Positions 34,441 through 43,586 of a stretch of DNA of 64,000 bases are shown in pieces. Both the position numbers and the translations under genes were made by a program. The first letter of the stretch is position 1. Each line of letters starts with the position of its first letter. Origin of the DNA: Aureispira sp. CCB-E (GTDB lineage Bacteria > Bacteroidota > Bacteroidia > Chitinophagales > Saprospiraceae). Below the pieces are notes generated by a model. It was not told where the DNA came from. It was given only the letters and a program-made list of their open reading frames with translations, and did no database searches. The stretch lies in contig NZ_CP133671.1 of the NCBI RefSeq assembly GCF_031326345.1, positions 744,001 to 808,000 of the forward strand. Reading direction: 5' to 3'.

Positions 34441-35199
34441 TTATTTTCGTTCGTAATTATCAGGAACTCGAAAACCAACTTTCTGAACTTCATTGATTGT
34501 CATTTTAGAAAAACTCATATCTAATTTGATGATGCCTGTTTCATCGCTATCAATTTCAACATTCTTTTTACTAGGAATTTGTTCCTGTTCCAGTATTTCA
34601 TAATCGCTGTAGTCGATACTAAGAGTATTTTTATCCAAAGAGCCTCGAACGGATTGGATTAGAAAAGAACCTGGGGTCATAAAAATTTTTAGCACCTTTT
34701 TTTGAGAAGAAGGTGTTTGTAAAACGTTTTGTTGGTCTCGAATAACAGAAATTAAGGACTGGGGCTCCCAAAGAATAGGGTTGCCAATAAGCAGGTCTTG
34801 TAATTGCGAAAAGCTAACCTCTAAGCCGTACTCATCTTTTAAAAACGAGAATGGGCGTCGAATGTATTGCCCATTTTGGCGATCCAAAATCTCAATTACT
34901 TCAGGAGTGATTTTGACTCTGGCACCTTCAATATTCATTTTCCTAATTTTTATCCAAATTAGACTATCTTTTTGCATTCGGATGCTTGCGGCAAAAGTTG
35001 CTTTTTCTTGATCGCTATCGACTTTTATTTTGGCATTCGTGCCAAACCATGTATAGTCAATATGATTTTTCTCTAGCTGACGCAATAAGAACTTAGCCGA
35101 GTGATTTTTGGCAGTTTTGGAGGTAAACTGTGTATTACGGCAACTCATCAATAGAGTGCTAAACAATAGAAAACATAAAAAATAGCCAGTTTTACTCAT
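34441..35199 (-). CDS. DUF4292-family lipoprotein
   Basis: Envelope lipoprotein of 252 residues. The lipobox is LLMSC near residue 20. The body matches DUF4292, a beta-rich domain distantly like LolA/LolB-type folds, with YTWFGTNAKIKVDSD, ASIRMQKDSLIWIKI and VSFSQLQDLLIGNP. It overlaps the upstream TPR gene by eight bases, an arrangement I recall from other Bacteroidota. A role in outer-membrane lipoprotein or lipid handling is suggested by the fold only. Confidence 0.82.
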   Translation of the reverse strand: MSKTGYFLCFLLFSTLLMSCRNTQFTSKTAKNHSAKFLLRQLEKNHIDYTWFGTNAKIKVDSDQEKATFAASIRMQKDSLIWIKIRKMNIEGARVKITPEVIEILDRQNGQYIRRPFSFLKDEYGLEVSFSQLQDLLIGNPILWEPQSLISVIRDQQNVLQTPSSQKKVLKIFMTPGSFLIQSVRGSLDKNTLSIDYSDYEILEQEQIPSKKNVEIDSDETGIIKLDMSFSKMTINEVQKVGFRVPDNYERK

Positions 35200-36922
35200 A
35201 GAGTTGCTTGGTTGATATTTTGCGTTGTAAGAGAGAAGAAGTAGACCCTTTGTCTAAGGCTTTTTGCCAATAATTAACCGCTTCATTTTCTTTGCCTAAT
35301 TTAAATAGAACATCACCATAACGCTCTAGTGTTTCAGGTTGTTCATTGCCCCCAAAACTTAGTGCTTTACTAAGGGTTTGTTCAGCAATGGAATACTGGT
35401 TTTGCTTGTAAGCAATAAAGCCGCTTGTCGTTGTATATTTTGCATTTTTAGGAGCTTTTTCCAAAATACCCTCTACCAACTCTTGGGCTTTGTTAAGCAT
35501 TGTTCCTCTTTTTGCCAAGCTATAAGCATAATTATGAATAATTTCAGGATCATTGGGAAACATGAGAATGGCTTCATTATAAGCTTGATCTGCTTTTTCC
35601 AAATTTTCCAAACCTTCATAACTTTTGGCTACATAGCACAATGCTTTCCCTTGAAGGTGCATGTCTGTTACCGCAATTTCGGGGACTTGTCCTAATTCCT
35701 TAATTGCTTTTTGATACGCTCCAGTTTGGTAATAAGCGATGCCAGAATAGTAATAACTAGCCGCTTGACTAGGATAGAGTTCTATAAATTGAGCACTACG
35801 TTTTTGCAACTCTTTTTGTTGGTTTGTAATTAATAAACACTCTAGTAAATTTTTCCAAAGGTTAAGATCGTTTCTGATAAACCGAATGGCTATTTTGTAA
35901 TTAGAAACAGCTTGATTGTATTTTTGCTGTTGATACAATAAATCTCCTAGGATTAAATTAGCATCAGGAGAACCTGGATCTGTTTCTAATAATTTCTTAC
36001 CGACCAAAACTACCTGATCCAAATAAGAAGAAGACATAGTACCTGTTTCCAATTGTTTGGACAAGGATTTTAAGGTTTCTAATTTCGTGGTCAGATTTTG
36101 ATGTGGATTTTCAAATGTATTGACCAAGGCATTTAAGTAACGACTGGTATCTCCATTTTGCAAAAAGAATTCAACCATTGCCATATTGGCTGTCGGATTA
36201 TTAGGGTCAATATTTAGTGCTTTTTTGTACAAACTTTTTGCTTTTTCTAAGTCTTTTGTTGAAGCATAAAAGTTAGCCAATCGAATGATGTATTCAGCTT
36301 CTTTGGGATAGGCTTGAATTAAAAGCTCAATTTCTTGACTCGCTTTTTTTTGTTTACCAGATTTCATATACAACTTGTACTTACGCATAGAGATGGTTTC
36401 TTTTATACCAACTCGTTTTTCCAGATTGTTGTATACCTTAATAGCTTGGTCAGATTTGCCACTTTTGCTTAAAAAATAGGCCCAATCAAAATACAGCTGT
36501 TCCTTCTCAGAATATTTATCCGTCAAATTTGCATATAGTTCAGCTGCCTTCTTGAAGTTACCTTCTTTTTCCAATAGACTAGCATAAAGATTATTATAAA
36601 GGAGGTTGTATTCTTCTAGTGCAACTGCTTTTTCTGCTCTATTGATTGCTTTGTCGTAAACTTCTTGTTGTTTGTACAAGCGAGCTAACTCATAATGAGC
36701 AGCTGCATTGTCATTGTCTTTTTGTAAGACTTCCAAATAACGCATAATTGCTTCATCAATATTCCCCAAAATTTTCTCTCTATTCGCTTCAATAAAGAGT
36801 TTTTCCAGCAATACATCACTTTCTTTAGGGCGTGACTTTTGAGGGGGTTGTGCGAACACCCCCACGGTTATACTTAGTAAAAGTATAAGAAGTGACCATT
36901 GTTTAGGGGTAAAATTATGCAT
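35192..36922 (-). CDS. TPR-repeat protein, exported
   Basis: 576 residues. A signal peptide (MHNFTPKQWSLLILLLSI..., ending VFAQ) precedes about 13 tetratricopeptide repeats running to near residue 560. Clear examples are AIMRYLEVLQKDNDNAAAHYELARLY, AKSLYKKALNIDPNNPTANMAM and the final NYWQKALDKGSTSS. It is likely a periplasmic scaffold. The coupling to a DUF4292 lipoprotein by an eight-base overlap suggests the two act together in envelope biogenesis. No promoter box of the standard type was found in the 319-base region upstream. Confidence 0.85.
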   Translation of the reverse strand: MHNFTPKQWSLLILLLSITVGVFAQPPQKSRPKESDVLLEKLFIEANREKILGNIDEAIMRYLEVLQKDNDNAAAHYELARLYKQQEVYDKAINRAEKAVALEEYNLLYNNLYASLLEKEGNFKKAAELYANLTDKYSEKEQLYFDWAYFLSKSGKSDQAIKVYNNLEKRVGIKETISMRKYKLYMKSGKQKKASQEIELLIQAYPKEAEYIIRLANFYASTKDLEKAKSLYKKALNIDPNNPTANMAMVEFFLQNGDTSRYLNALVNTFENPHQNLTTKLETLKSLSKQLETGTMSSSYLDQVVLVGKKLLETDPGSPDANLILGDLLYQQQKYNQAVSNYKIAIRFIRNDLNLWKNLLECLLITNQQKELQKRSAQFIELYPSQAASYYYSGIAYYQTGAYQKAIKELGQVPEIAVTDMHLQGKALCYVAKSYEGLENLEKADQAYNEAILMFPNDPEIIHNYAYSLAKRGTMLNKAQELVEGILEKAPKNAKYTTTSGFIAYKQNQYSIAEQTLSKALSFGGNEQPETLERYGDVLFKLGKENEAVNYWQKALDKGSTSSLLQRKISTKQLYE

Positions 36923-37241
36923 GATAGTATTATTTTTAGTAGACCATACAATTTTTTGATTCTCCTTTGAAAGAAAATTTGTTTATAGTATTGATTATGA
37001 GTAAACTGTATTTAGTTTGTTTGGATGTAGGGGCATAATAACCAATCCCATAACTATTTGTACGAACTATTGAATTTATTAAGTGTAAACTCAGAAGAGC
37101 GCACTAATAATATACAAAATTTTATCCAAATGATAGATAATTTTGTTAATCAATTGTTATTGTTTTAAACAAAACAGCTAGAATGAATCCATGCAGGTTG
37201 AGCTATATTTAAAAAGGGGGAAATTTAAATGCAACTCCTTT
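36923..37241. other. Intergenic region
   Basis: 319 bases, AT-rich, no ORF. Contains ACGAACTATT (37062-37071), the inverse of the AATAGTTCGT word found at the ends of the dispersed repeats. Nothing else recognised. Confidence 0.4.
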
Positions 37242-38246
37242 CTATTGATGGAATTTAGAGAAATCGCTTAAGCTAAGCTCGGATTTTTTAGCAATATATT
37301 CTGTGTGAGAGCCCAACATAGAGTTTTCGGTAACCACATTATTAACAGTAGAGTGATCTTGGATGATGCTTTTGCTGATAATAGAATTCTCAATCACAGC
37401 ATTTCTACTAATAGAAACATGCGGTCCAATCACAGAATTTTTGATCACTACATCTTGGTCAATAAAACAAGGAGGAACAATGGTAGAATTTTCTACTGTA
37501 ATATTTGAAGCGACTGTTGCAGCGTTGTTCTTGGTTTCCAAAACACGTTCATTGGCGTACAAAACAGCATTTTTGTTGCCACAGTCAAGCCACTCTTGGA
37601 TTTGATGTGTACGGAATTTGACACCTTTTTGGCGCATATTTTCTAGGGCATTGGTGATTTGATATTCCCCTTTATCCATAATATTATTATCAATCAAATA
37701 TTGCAACTCATTTTTGAGCATATTAGCATCTTTAAAATAATAGATACCAATGATTGCCAAATCAGAAACAAAAGTAGTTGGCTTTTCGACAAACTCACTA
37801 ATATAGCCTTCTTCATCGAGTGTAACAACACCATAAGCAGATGGATCCTCAATTTGTTGTACCCAAAGAACACTTTCTTGTTCTGTATCCAAAGCAAAAT
37901 CAGATTTGAATAATGTATCTGCAAAGGCAACAATAACATTACCACTTAAACTTTCTTGAGCGCAAAGAATAGCATGAGCCGTGCCTAATTTTTCAGTTTG
38001 ATGATAGACCGAACCTTTAGCTCCAAGGCTTTCAGCGAGTGCCACCAATTCATTTTCCACGTCTTCTCCAAAATCTCCAATAATAAAGGCAACTTCTTCG
38101 ATTGTGTCGCCATAAGCTTCGGCTAAATCTTCTACCAATCTTCTTACAATAGATTTACCAGCAATTTCTACTAAAGGTTTAGGTACTGTTAAAGTATGAG
38201 GGCGAAGACGTGTTCCACGACCAGCCATTGGTATTATTATCTTCAT
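37242..38246 (-). CDS. Sugar-1-phosphate nucleotidyltransferase with left-handed beta-helix tail
   Basis: Makes an NDP-sugar from NTP and a sugar phosphate for cell-surface polysaccharide synthesis. 334 residues from the ATG at 38246, where the GT-A signature begins (MKIIIPMAGRGTRLRPHT); the longer reading adds 11 basic residues of no family likeness. Further landmarks are KPLVEIAGKS, HAILCAQESL, VAFADTLF and GEYQITNALENM. The C-terminal ~85 residues have hexapeptide-like repeats (IVPPCFIDQDVVIKNSVIG, ISRNAVIENSIISKS) forming a beta-helix cap. It resembles glucose-1-phosphate thymidylyltransferase and GlmU-like enzymes; the sugar cannot be set from sequence. Confidence 0.85.
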   Translation of the reverse strand: MKIIIPMAGRGTRLRPHTLTVPKPLVEIAGKSIVRRLVEDLAEAYGDTIEEVAFIIGDFGEDVENELVALAESLGAKGSVYHQTEKLGTAHAILCAQESLSGNVIVAFADTLFKSDFALDTEQESVLWVQQIEDPSAYGVVTLDEEGYISEFVEKPTTFVSDLAIIGIYYFKDANMLKNELQYLIDNNIMDKGEYQITNALENMRQKGVKFRTHQIQEWLDCGNKNAVLYANERVLETKNNAATVASNITVENSTIVPPCFIDQDVVIKNSVIGPHVSISRNAVIENSIISKSIIQDHSTVNNVVTENSMLGSHTEYIAKKSELSLSDFSKFHQ

Positions 38247-38365
38247 AAATTTCTTTCTTGTTTTAGCCCCAAAAGGCATCTGTTTGGTAATTTAAATTTT
38301 TGGATACAGAATTACTATAGGAGTTGTAATCCGTATTTCAAAACACAAATTAATGGTGGTCGAAA

Positions 38366-38800
38366 CTAGGATTTTCCTGTACTACCATAGCCACCAGTTC
38401 CTCGATCACTTTCGGCAAGGCTGTTCACTTCTTCCCATTGGATCGATTCGTACTTGGCAATAACCATTTGTGCAATGCGTTCAGAAGGTTCAATTTCTAT
38501 AGGAGTAGAGGACAAATTAATAAGAATAACGCCTATTTCGCCTCTATAATCCGAATCAATAGTTCCTGGGGCATTAGGAATTGACAAACCTTTCTTGAGG
38601 GCTAAACCACTTCGGGGGCGAATTTGAGCTTCATATCCTACAGGGAGTTCCATAAAAAGTCCTGTTGGAATCACTTTTCTTTCTAATGGTTGTAATACAA
38701 TTGTTGTATCAATATTGGCTCTCAAGTCCATACCCGCACTACCATTTGTAGCATAATGCGGAAGAGCATTTTTAGATTTATTTATAATCTTAACATTCAT
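38366..38800 (-). CDS. dut: dUTP diphosphatase
   Basis: Hydrolyses dUTP to dUMP and pyrophosphate, keeping uracil out of DNA and feeding dTMP synthesis. 144 residues from the ATG at 38800; the longer reading adds 12 basic residues unlike the family. All five trimeric dUTPase motifs are visible: [43 protein letters not shown] and the glycine-rich [11 protein letters not shown] tail. It lies 119 bases upstream of the nucleotidyltransferase gene and may share its transcript. Confidence 0.95.
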   Translation of the reverse strand: MNVKIINKSKNALPHYATNGSAGMDLRANIDTTIVLQPLERKVIPTGLFMELPVGYEAQIRPRSGLALKKGLSIPNAPGTIDSDYRGEIGVILINLSSTPIEIEPSERIAQMVIAKYESIQWEEVNSLAESDRGTGGYGSTGKS

Positions 38801-39320
38801 GTTTCTCTGCCTTCTAGGCTTTTCTCTACAACACAATTAATTCTAATTCAAAAAATAGATTTAAATCGTTTGCTTATTGTTTTTTTTTCGAGTTAATGAT
38901 TTTTTAAGCCGTTTGCTACCGATTATCAATAGTTCACAAAAAAAGGATCAAACTAATTGTTAATAGTAACAAGATTCTCAAACGTTAGTATAAGGTGGTT
39001 TTTTAGTTTTTCTTAGCTAAATTTATAATATGTAAGTTTACGTTGTTTGGTTGGGGAAAGTATAGGATGACAAGGCATATTGACGACCAATACAAGCGTG
39101 TCTAGTATTGCAAGAAATTACTTAGTGAACAACTATAATTTACACCTATGGTTATTCTATTAGAAACGCACCAAATATCAAATTATGACCTACTTATCAA
39201 AATATAGCCCCCAAATATAGTAAGTTTTTTTAGAATAAAGGGGTGTGGGGAATAGATGTTTTGGGTCTAAAAAAAGAAGTAGTTTAATTTGTAGTAGTAA
39301 AAAAAAAATATGACCTAGTT
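38801..39320. other. Intergenic region
   Basis: 520 bases upstream of dut on the minus strand and downstream of the hypothetical pair. AT-rich with long T and A runs; no ORF, terminator or repeat that I can support. Confidence 0.4.
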
Positions 39321-39902
39321 TTACCAAGCAATTTCTTGAACTTCAATATCTGTTTTTAGATATTTTATAATTCTAAGAATACCATTCCCAATATCCAGAT
39401 GCCATTGATTTTCAGTATGGAGTGTTGCAACCATAGAAAGGTTGTTTCCTTGTTTATTGGAAAGCCAAAGATGGCGTGTTTTGGACTCAATGTGATACGT
39501 CTCTACAAGTAATTTGTTCTTTAGATTTCTATAAGGAATTGCTTTATTATTCAGCAAATTTGTCTCTTCATTGAACAATAAACGTTGGTTTTCTTCATGA
39601 TATTCCTTTTCAAACAAGATTTTTTGAATAGATTCAGTGCGGGCAATCTCATTTGAAAATAAAGCATTTTTAGTTTGCGTATTGATATCCCAAATGAATA
39701 AATTAGAAAAAGGCTTTTCTTCCTTCGAGTCTCGCTTGATTAAACTTGTTTTCTGAGGAGAAGGAGTGTGCCGCATCGTAATATAAAGAAGGTTAAATGT
39801 ACTTTCGTAAAAAACACGATTGTTACTAAATGCTGGATAACTTTTCATTGAAGAATAATCTAGGAATATGGTGGATGAATTGGTAAAATTAGGTTTTAGC
39901 AC
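39321..39902 (-). CDS. Hypothetical protein
   Basis: 193 residues, not recognised. No signal peptide or membrane segment. The content is beta-rich with aromatic and charged residues and short blocks (FSNLFIWDINTQTKNALF, RLLFNEETNLLN, THHLWLSN-like, QWHLDIGNG) that could be blades of an irregular propeller. An inner ATG (YSSMKSYPAFSN, about residue 19) is an alternative start. The gene begins eight bases after the stop of the upstream lipoprotein gene, so the two form an operon of unknown purpose. Codon use looks like the neighbours. Confidence 0.55.
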   Translation of the reverse strand: MLKPNFTNSSTIFLDYSSMKSYPAFSNNRVFYESTFNLLYITMRHTPSPQKTSLIKRDSKEEKPFSNLFIWDINTQTKNALFSNEIARTESIQKILFEKEYHEENQRLLFNEETNLLNNKAIPYRNLKNKLLVETYHIESKTRHLWLSNKQGNNLSMVATLHTENQWHLDIGNGILRIIKYLKTDIEVQEIAW

Positions 39903-39910
39903 AGGCTTGC

Positions 39911-40636
39911 TTACATGACAACATTTGGTGTTGCAGGTTCAATTTTGGCTGGTTTTTTAACATTTAGGTCGGTGTACACAAATTCGACGCTTTTGTTGGT
40001 ACAATAAAGATCAATATGTCGATTGCCTGTAATCCATACGTAACGAGCGCAACCCTTTTGAGTAGGTAGTTGAAAATTATGTGGACCATACCAATTTGTC
40101 AAAAGTGCATGGACTTCAGCTAAAAAGTCACTCTTGCTTAGTTTTCGAAATTTGCTAGGCTTGCAAATGGTTTGATAAACGCCACCATTGCGACTATATT
40201 CAAAATCCATATAAGTATTGGAACGACCACTTTCTAATTTTAATTGGTAAACATATTCATAGCGATTTGAAGATTTTTTGACGCGAACTAAATGCTTTTT
40301 TTGTTTCATTCTAAGCATATGCTTGGTGACTTCACGCTTGGTCATACCTAGTTCAAAACTAGCAATAATCGTTTCGACACGGTTAGATTTGGAGCGATTG
40401 GCTAAGTCTACTTGTTCTTGTATCATAGCATCCATATCCTCCTGGAGATTAGCAGTATTGTAGGTGCCATCAGCATTTTCTTGATTTCCAGTAGTGTATT
40501 CATTGGTGCCTAGACTGTCACCGTAAAGAGAATTGCTATCACTATGGCTATTGCCACCATTGCCTTCTCCACAAGAAGAACAAGAAGAAATCATGCATAT
40601 GGCTGTTATGGTAAATACTAAGAGTTGTAACTTCAT
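39911..40636 (-). CDS. Hypothetical lipoprotein
   Basis: 241 residues. The signal sequence ends in a lipobox (CMISSCSSC), so lipid anchoring near Cys19 is predicted. A low-complexity Gly/Ser/Asn-rich spacer (about 22-60) is followed by a charged helical stretch (MIQEQVDLANRSKSNRVETIIASFELGMTKREVTKHM, given in parts of the protein near 78-110). That stretch has the F-xLGMTK-EV pattern of SmpA/OmlA-like lipoproteins. The rest is beta-rich and unrecognised. First gene of a two-gene unit with the hypothetical protein downstream. Confidence 0.65.
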   Translation of the reverse strand: MKLQLLVFTITAICMISSCSSCGEGNGGNSHSDSNSLYGDSLGTNEYTTGNQENADGTYNTANLQEDMDAMIQEQVDLANRSKSNRVETIIASFELGMTKREVTKHMLRMKQKKHLVRVKKSSNRYEYVYQLKLESGRSNTYMDFEYSRNGGVYQTICKPSKFRKLSKSDFLAEVHALLTNWYGPHNFQLPTQKGCARYVWITGNRHIDLYCTNKSVEFVYTDLNVKKPAKIEPATPNVVM

Positions 40637-41266
40637 ATTAAGACACGTAAAAAATGATAAAATTGGATTGATTGCTAAGATTTGATTCCATCGTTTGGTA
40701 CTTGGTTATAATCAAGGGATTATTGGTATTGTTTGTATTGGTAAACGTACTAGGGGATGGAATTGGTCGAAGAATTATTGTCTTTAAGCGAAAAATTCGC
40801 TCAAATAGGTTAAGAAATAAATTTCAAGAAACTATCTCATTCGTTTGTAAGTTAAGTACAAAGATGGTAAAGTTTAGTTAATAGTCGGATTAATTTTTAG
40901 AAGCCCTTATTGTTTTTAAAATAGTTCGTACGGTTGTTTTTGGGAATGTATTTGAATCAGCTTTCAGGAGTCTCAAAAGACGTTCCACTTTTTTTGTTAA
41001 TAAATGTTAAAAAACTAAGGAAACTTTGAAAATGACTTTGGTTTCCTGCGTTTTTATTCTATCTTTGCGGCTAAGAACGAATTTTTTTGTCCAAATGGAA
41101 ACTACAGAAACGAATAGAGTTTCTAAGGTTTTCTTAAAAAGATGAAAAAATGTGTTCATTAAATTGAAAAATAAAGTTGTATCAAATTTACATGAAGCTC
41201 TTGGATGAGATTAAGCAAAAAAGAGACTTTGTGTGATGGTTCAAAGAACGAAAAATAGCAAGCGAC
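40637..41266. other. Divergent intergenic region upstream of the RND operon
   Basis: 630 bases. Contains AATAGTTCGT (40920-40929), the dispersed-repeat end word, and a very good promoter at 41037-41067 (listed). A small plus-strand reading with a TTG start (40672-40881) lacks any support as a gene. Confidence 0.5.
41037..41067 (+). promoter_or_regulatory. Bacteroidota-type promoter for the TetR/RND locus
   Basis: TTTG (41037-41040), a 19-base spacer, then TATCTTTG (41060-41067): an exact fit to TTTG-N19-TAnnTTTG. Transcription should start near 41074, about 160 bases before the first possible start codon of the regulator. Confidence 0.75.
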
Positions 41267-41893
41267 TTGGATGAATTAACAAAAATATTGGATGCTTCAG
41301 AAAGTTTATTTAAGAAGTATGGAATTCGGAGTGTAACAATGATGGATATTGCCAAAGAGTTGGGCATGTCTAAAAAAACATTGTATGTACATATTGAAAA
41401 TAAGCACGATTTGGTGGCAAAAGTCATGAAACGACATATTGTCAAAGATAAAGAAGCGTGTTTTTCGATAGAGAACAAGGCTGGGAATGCTTTAGATGAG
41501 TTGTTGATGTTTATTCTCTATATGCAACAGCAGATAGATGGAATGAATCCTTCTATTATTTACGATTTGCAAAAATACCATCGACCAGTCTGGGAAATGT
41601 TAGACGATTTTAATCGAAAGTATATGTTAGAAATCGTTGTTAATAACTTAAAAAGAGGGGTAGAAGAAGGTTTGTATAGAGAAAATTTAAACGTTTCTCT
41701 GATTTCGAGATTGCACATTAGTTTGATGCCAATACTAGCAAATGACAAACTGTTTCCTGCTAAGGTATTTCCAACGGATCAACTGCATCGAGAATTTATG
41801 CGTTACCACATCCATGGAATTGTCTCAGAAAAAGGACGCAAATTATTAAAACCAATATTGGATAATTTAGATCCTACAGGTGAAATATATTAA
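41267..41893 (+). CDS. TetR-family regulator of the RND efflux operon (unusual or frameshifted start)
   Basis: About 208 residues. The HTH (residues ~3-48: ILDASESLFKKYGIRSVTMMDIAKELGMSKKTLYVHIENK) is textbook TetR. The C-terminal domain presumably binds an exported compound. The frame has no upstream ATG: the only start before the HTH is TTG at 41267, and a stop lies at 41234-41236. An ATG at 41236 in another frame reads MVQRTKNSKRLG and then stops at 41272, overlapping the TTG. Loss of one A from the run at 41251-41255 would fuse the two into a normal TetR N-terminus. So either a TTG start, a coupled leader peptide, or a frameshift. It precedes the tolC-like gene by 175 bases. Confidence 0.82.
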   Translation: MDELTKILDASESLFKKYGIRSVTMMDIAKELGMSKKTLYVHIENKHDLVAKVMKRHIVKDKEACFSIENKAGNALDELLMFILYMQQQIDGMNPSIIYDLQKYHRPVWEMLDDFNRKYMLEIVVNNLKRGVEEGLYRENLNVSLISRLHISLMPILANDKLFPAKVFPTDQLHREFMRYHIHGIVSEKGRKLLKPILDNLDPTGEIY

Positions 41894-42068
41894 ATGTAAG
41901 AATAAGTAATTGCTAAAGAAAATTATAAAAACCATGTATTGTGCAGGTTCCTCCGCATGGCAAAAACTTTACCCTTATTGTAAGGAGCGATACTCAAATA
42001 AGATGGTTTCCCAATAATTTCAGACTCATTTACTTAGAACTATAAAATTGTAATTTTAACACGATATC

Positions 42069-43424
42069 ATGAAAAGACTAAACAGTTTATTAATTGTTTT
42101 GGTAGTAGCGATGACAAGCTTACAAGCTCAAGACGTAGAGCAGTTTTCTTTGTCAGAAGCAGTTGCTTATGCTCAGACCCATAGCAATAGTATACGAACC
42201 GCTGAATTAGAGATTGCAAAAGCAAAAGCAGAGGTTCAAGAATACACAGCTATAGGAATCCCCAAATTGAATGCAGGCTTAGATTATAATTATTATATAC
42301 ATCTTCCTACACAGTTGATTCCAAATGATGCTTTTTCTTTTGAGATTCCTGGATTTCCACTTCCAGAACCAGAGCCTGGCTATTCTGAAACACAGTTTGG
42401 AACACGTAATAACTTAACATTTGCACTCAATCTAAATACATTGGTTGTAGATGGATCTTATTTTGTTGGGCTCAAAGCTTCTAGAGGTTTAATGGAAATG
42501 ACAAGACGCCAAGCAGCTCTAACCAAATATGATATTAAACATACAATCGTAAAAGCTTATCTACAGGTCTTGATAGCAGAAGAAAACAAAGGGGTTTTGC
42601 TTCGCAACATTGAGAATGTAGAAAAAATGAAAGAAGAAACACAGGCATTTTTAGACAATGGAATGGTAGAACAATTGGATGTTGACCGTCTGGAGTTGTC
42701 CTTGTCCAATCTTCAAGTAGAGTTAGAGTTGTTAGCACGTCAAACCGAGTTGGCTTATAATGTTCTTAAGTTTCAAATGAATTATCCGTTGGAGGGCAAA
42801 ATTGAATTGACCAATAAATTGGATGATGTATTGGCTTTGCCTGATGCCGAAGATTTGGATGGAGAAATTGCTTTTGATCGTCGTATAGAAACAGATATAT
42901 TAAAGCAAACAATTCACTTGAATGAGCTGAATGTAAAGCGTTTTCACATGGGATATTTGCCAAGTTTGTCAGCTTTTGCAGTGCATCAACAGGTATTACA
43001 ACGCGATGACTTGTTCGATGGCAGTCAACCAGGGTTCTTTCCAACTACTATTGTAGGTTTAAAGTTAAACGTTCCTATTTTTGATGGTTTGGACAAAGCT
43101 GCTAAAATTAAAAAAGCAAGAATTGATGTGGCAAAGTTCAAACTACAATTGAACGATTTGGAACGTAGTATTACCCTTCAAGTGACGAATGCTAGAGCAA
43201 TTTACAACAATGCTAGAGAGCGATTGGCTAGCCAAGAGAAAAATTTAGCCTTGGCTGAGCGAATACTCAAAACAACTAGAATCAAATATAGAGAAGGGGT
43301 TGGGTCTAGTTTGGAAATGACTCAAGCAGAACAAGAACTATATCGCACACAAGCTAATCGTTTGAATGCCTTGTATGAATTGGTCGTTGCCAAAGCAGAT
43401 TTGGACAAAGCTTTGGGGAAATAA
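42069..43424 (+). CDS. TolC-family outer-membrane efflux protein
   Basis: Outer-membrane channel of a tripartite exporter, 451 residues. A signal peptide (ending MTSLQAQ) is followed by two OEP repeats. Landmarks are FSLSEAVAYAQTHSNSIRTAELEIAKAKAEVQEY at the start, the equatorial DVDRLELSLSNLQVELE, and the second-repeat LAERILKTTRIKYREGVGSSLEMTQAEQELYRTQANRLNALYELV in segments. The coiled-coil helices predict the periplasmic tunnel. It is first in an operon-like row with adaptor and RND pump genes. A hairpin sits in the 162-base gap that follows. Confidence 0.9.
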   Translation: MKRLNSLLIVLVVAMTSLQAQDVEQFSLSEAVAYAQTHSNSIRTAELEIAKAKAEVQEYTAIGIPKLNAGLDYNYYIHLPTQLIPNDAFSFEIPGFPLPEPEPGYSETQFGTRNNLTFALNLNTLVVDGSYFVGLKASRGLMEMTRRQAALTKYDIKHTIVKAYLQVLIAEENKGVLLRNIENVEKMKEETQAFLDNGMVEQLDVDRLELSLSNLQVELELLARQTELAYNVLKFQMNYPLEGKIELTNKLDDVLALPDAEDLDGEIAFDRRIETDILKQTIHLNELNVKRFHMGYLPSLSAFAVHQQVLQRDDLFDGSQPGFFPTTIVGLKLNVPIFDGLDKAAKIKKARIDVAKFKLQLNDLERSITLQVTNARAIYNNARERLASQEKNLALAERILKTTRIKYREGVGSSLEMTQAEQELYRTQANRLNALYELVVAKADLDKALGK

Positions 43425-43493
43425 TATCTGTTATTAGGTATTTATAATTGCCATGACAACTATTTTTTACACATTTTGAGAATGAGATAAAGG

Positions 43494-43533
43494 TCGTTGA
43501 GAGCTGTATTTTGAGAAAAACAGCTTTTGACGA
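43494..43533 (+). repeat. Intercistronic hairpin between efflux genes
   Basis: TCGT...AGCTGT (43494-43507) pairs with ACAGCT...ACGA (43520-43533), with a 4-base internal loop. No T-run follows. It may adjust RNA stability between the tolC-like and adaptor genes. Confidence 0.5.
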
Positions 43534-43586
43534 TCGGTTTGCTATAAAATTAAAGAATCACGTTAGAACATAACAAAAATTAAGAA

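Noticed and set aside
40672-40881. Possible 69-residue membrane protein upstream of the RND regulator
   Set aside because: Starts with TTG, has no ribosome site or homolog I recognise, and lies in an AT-rich spacer.
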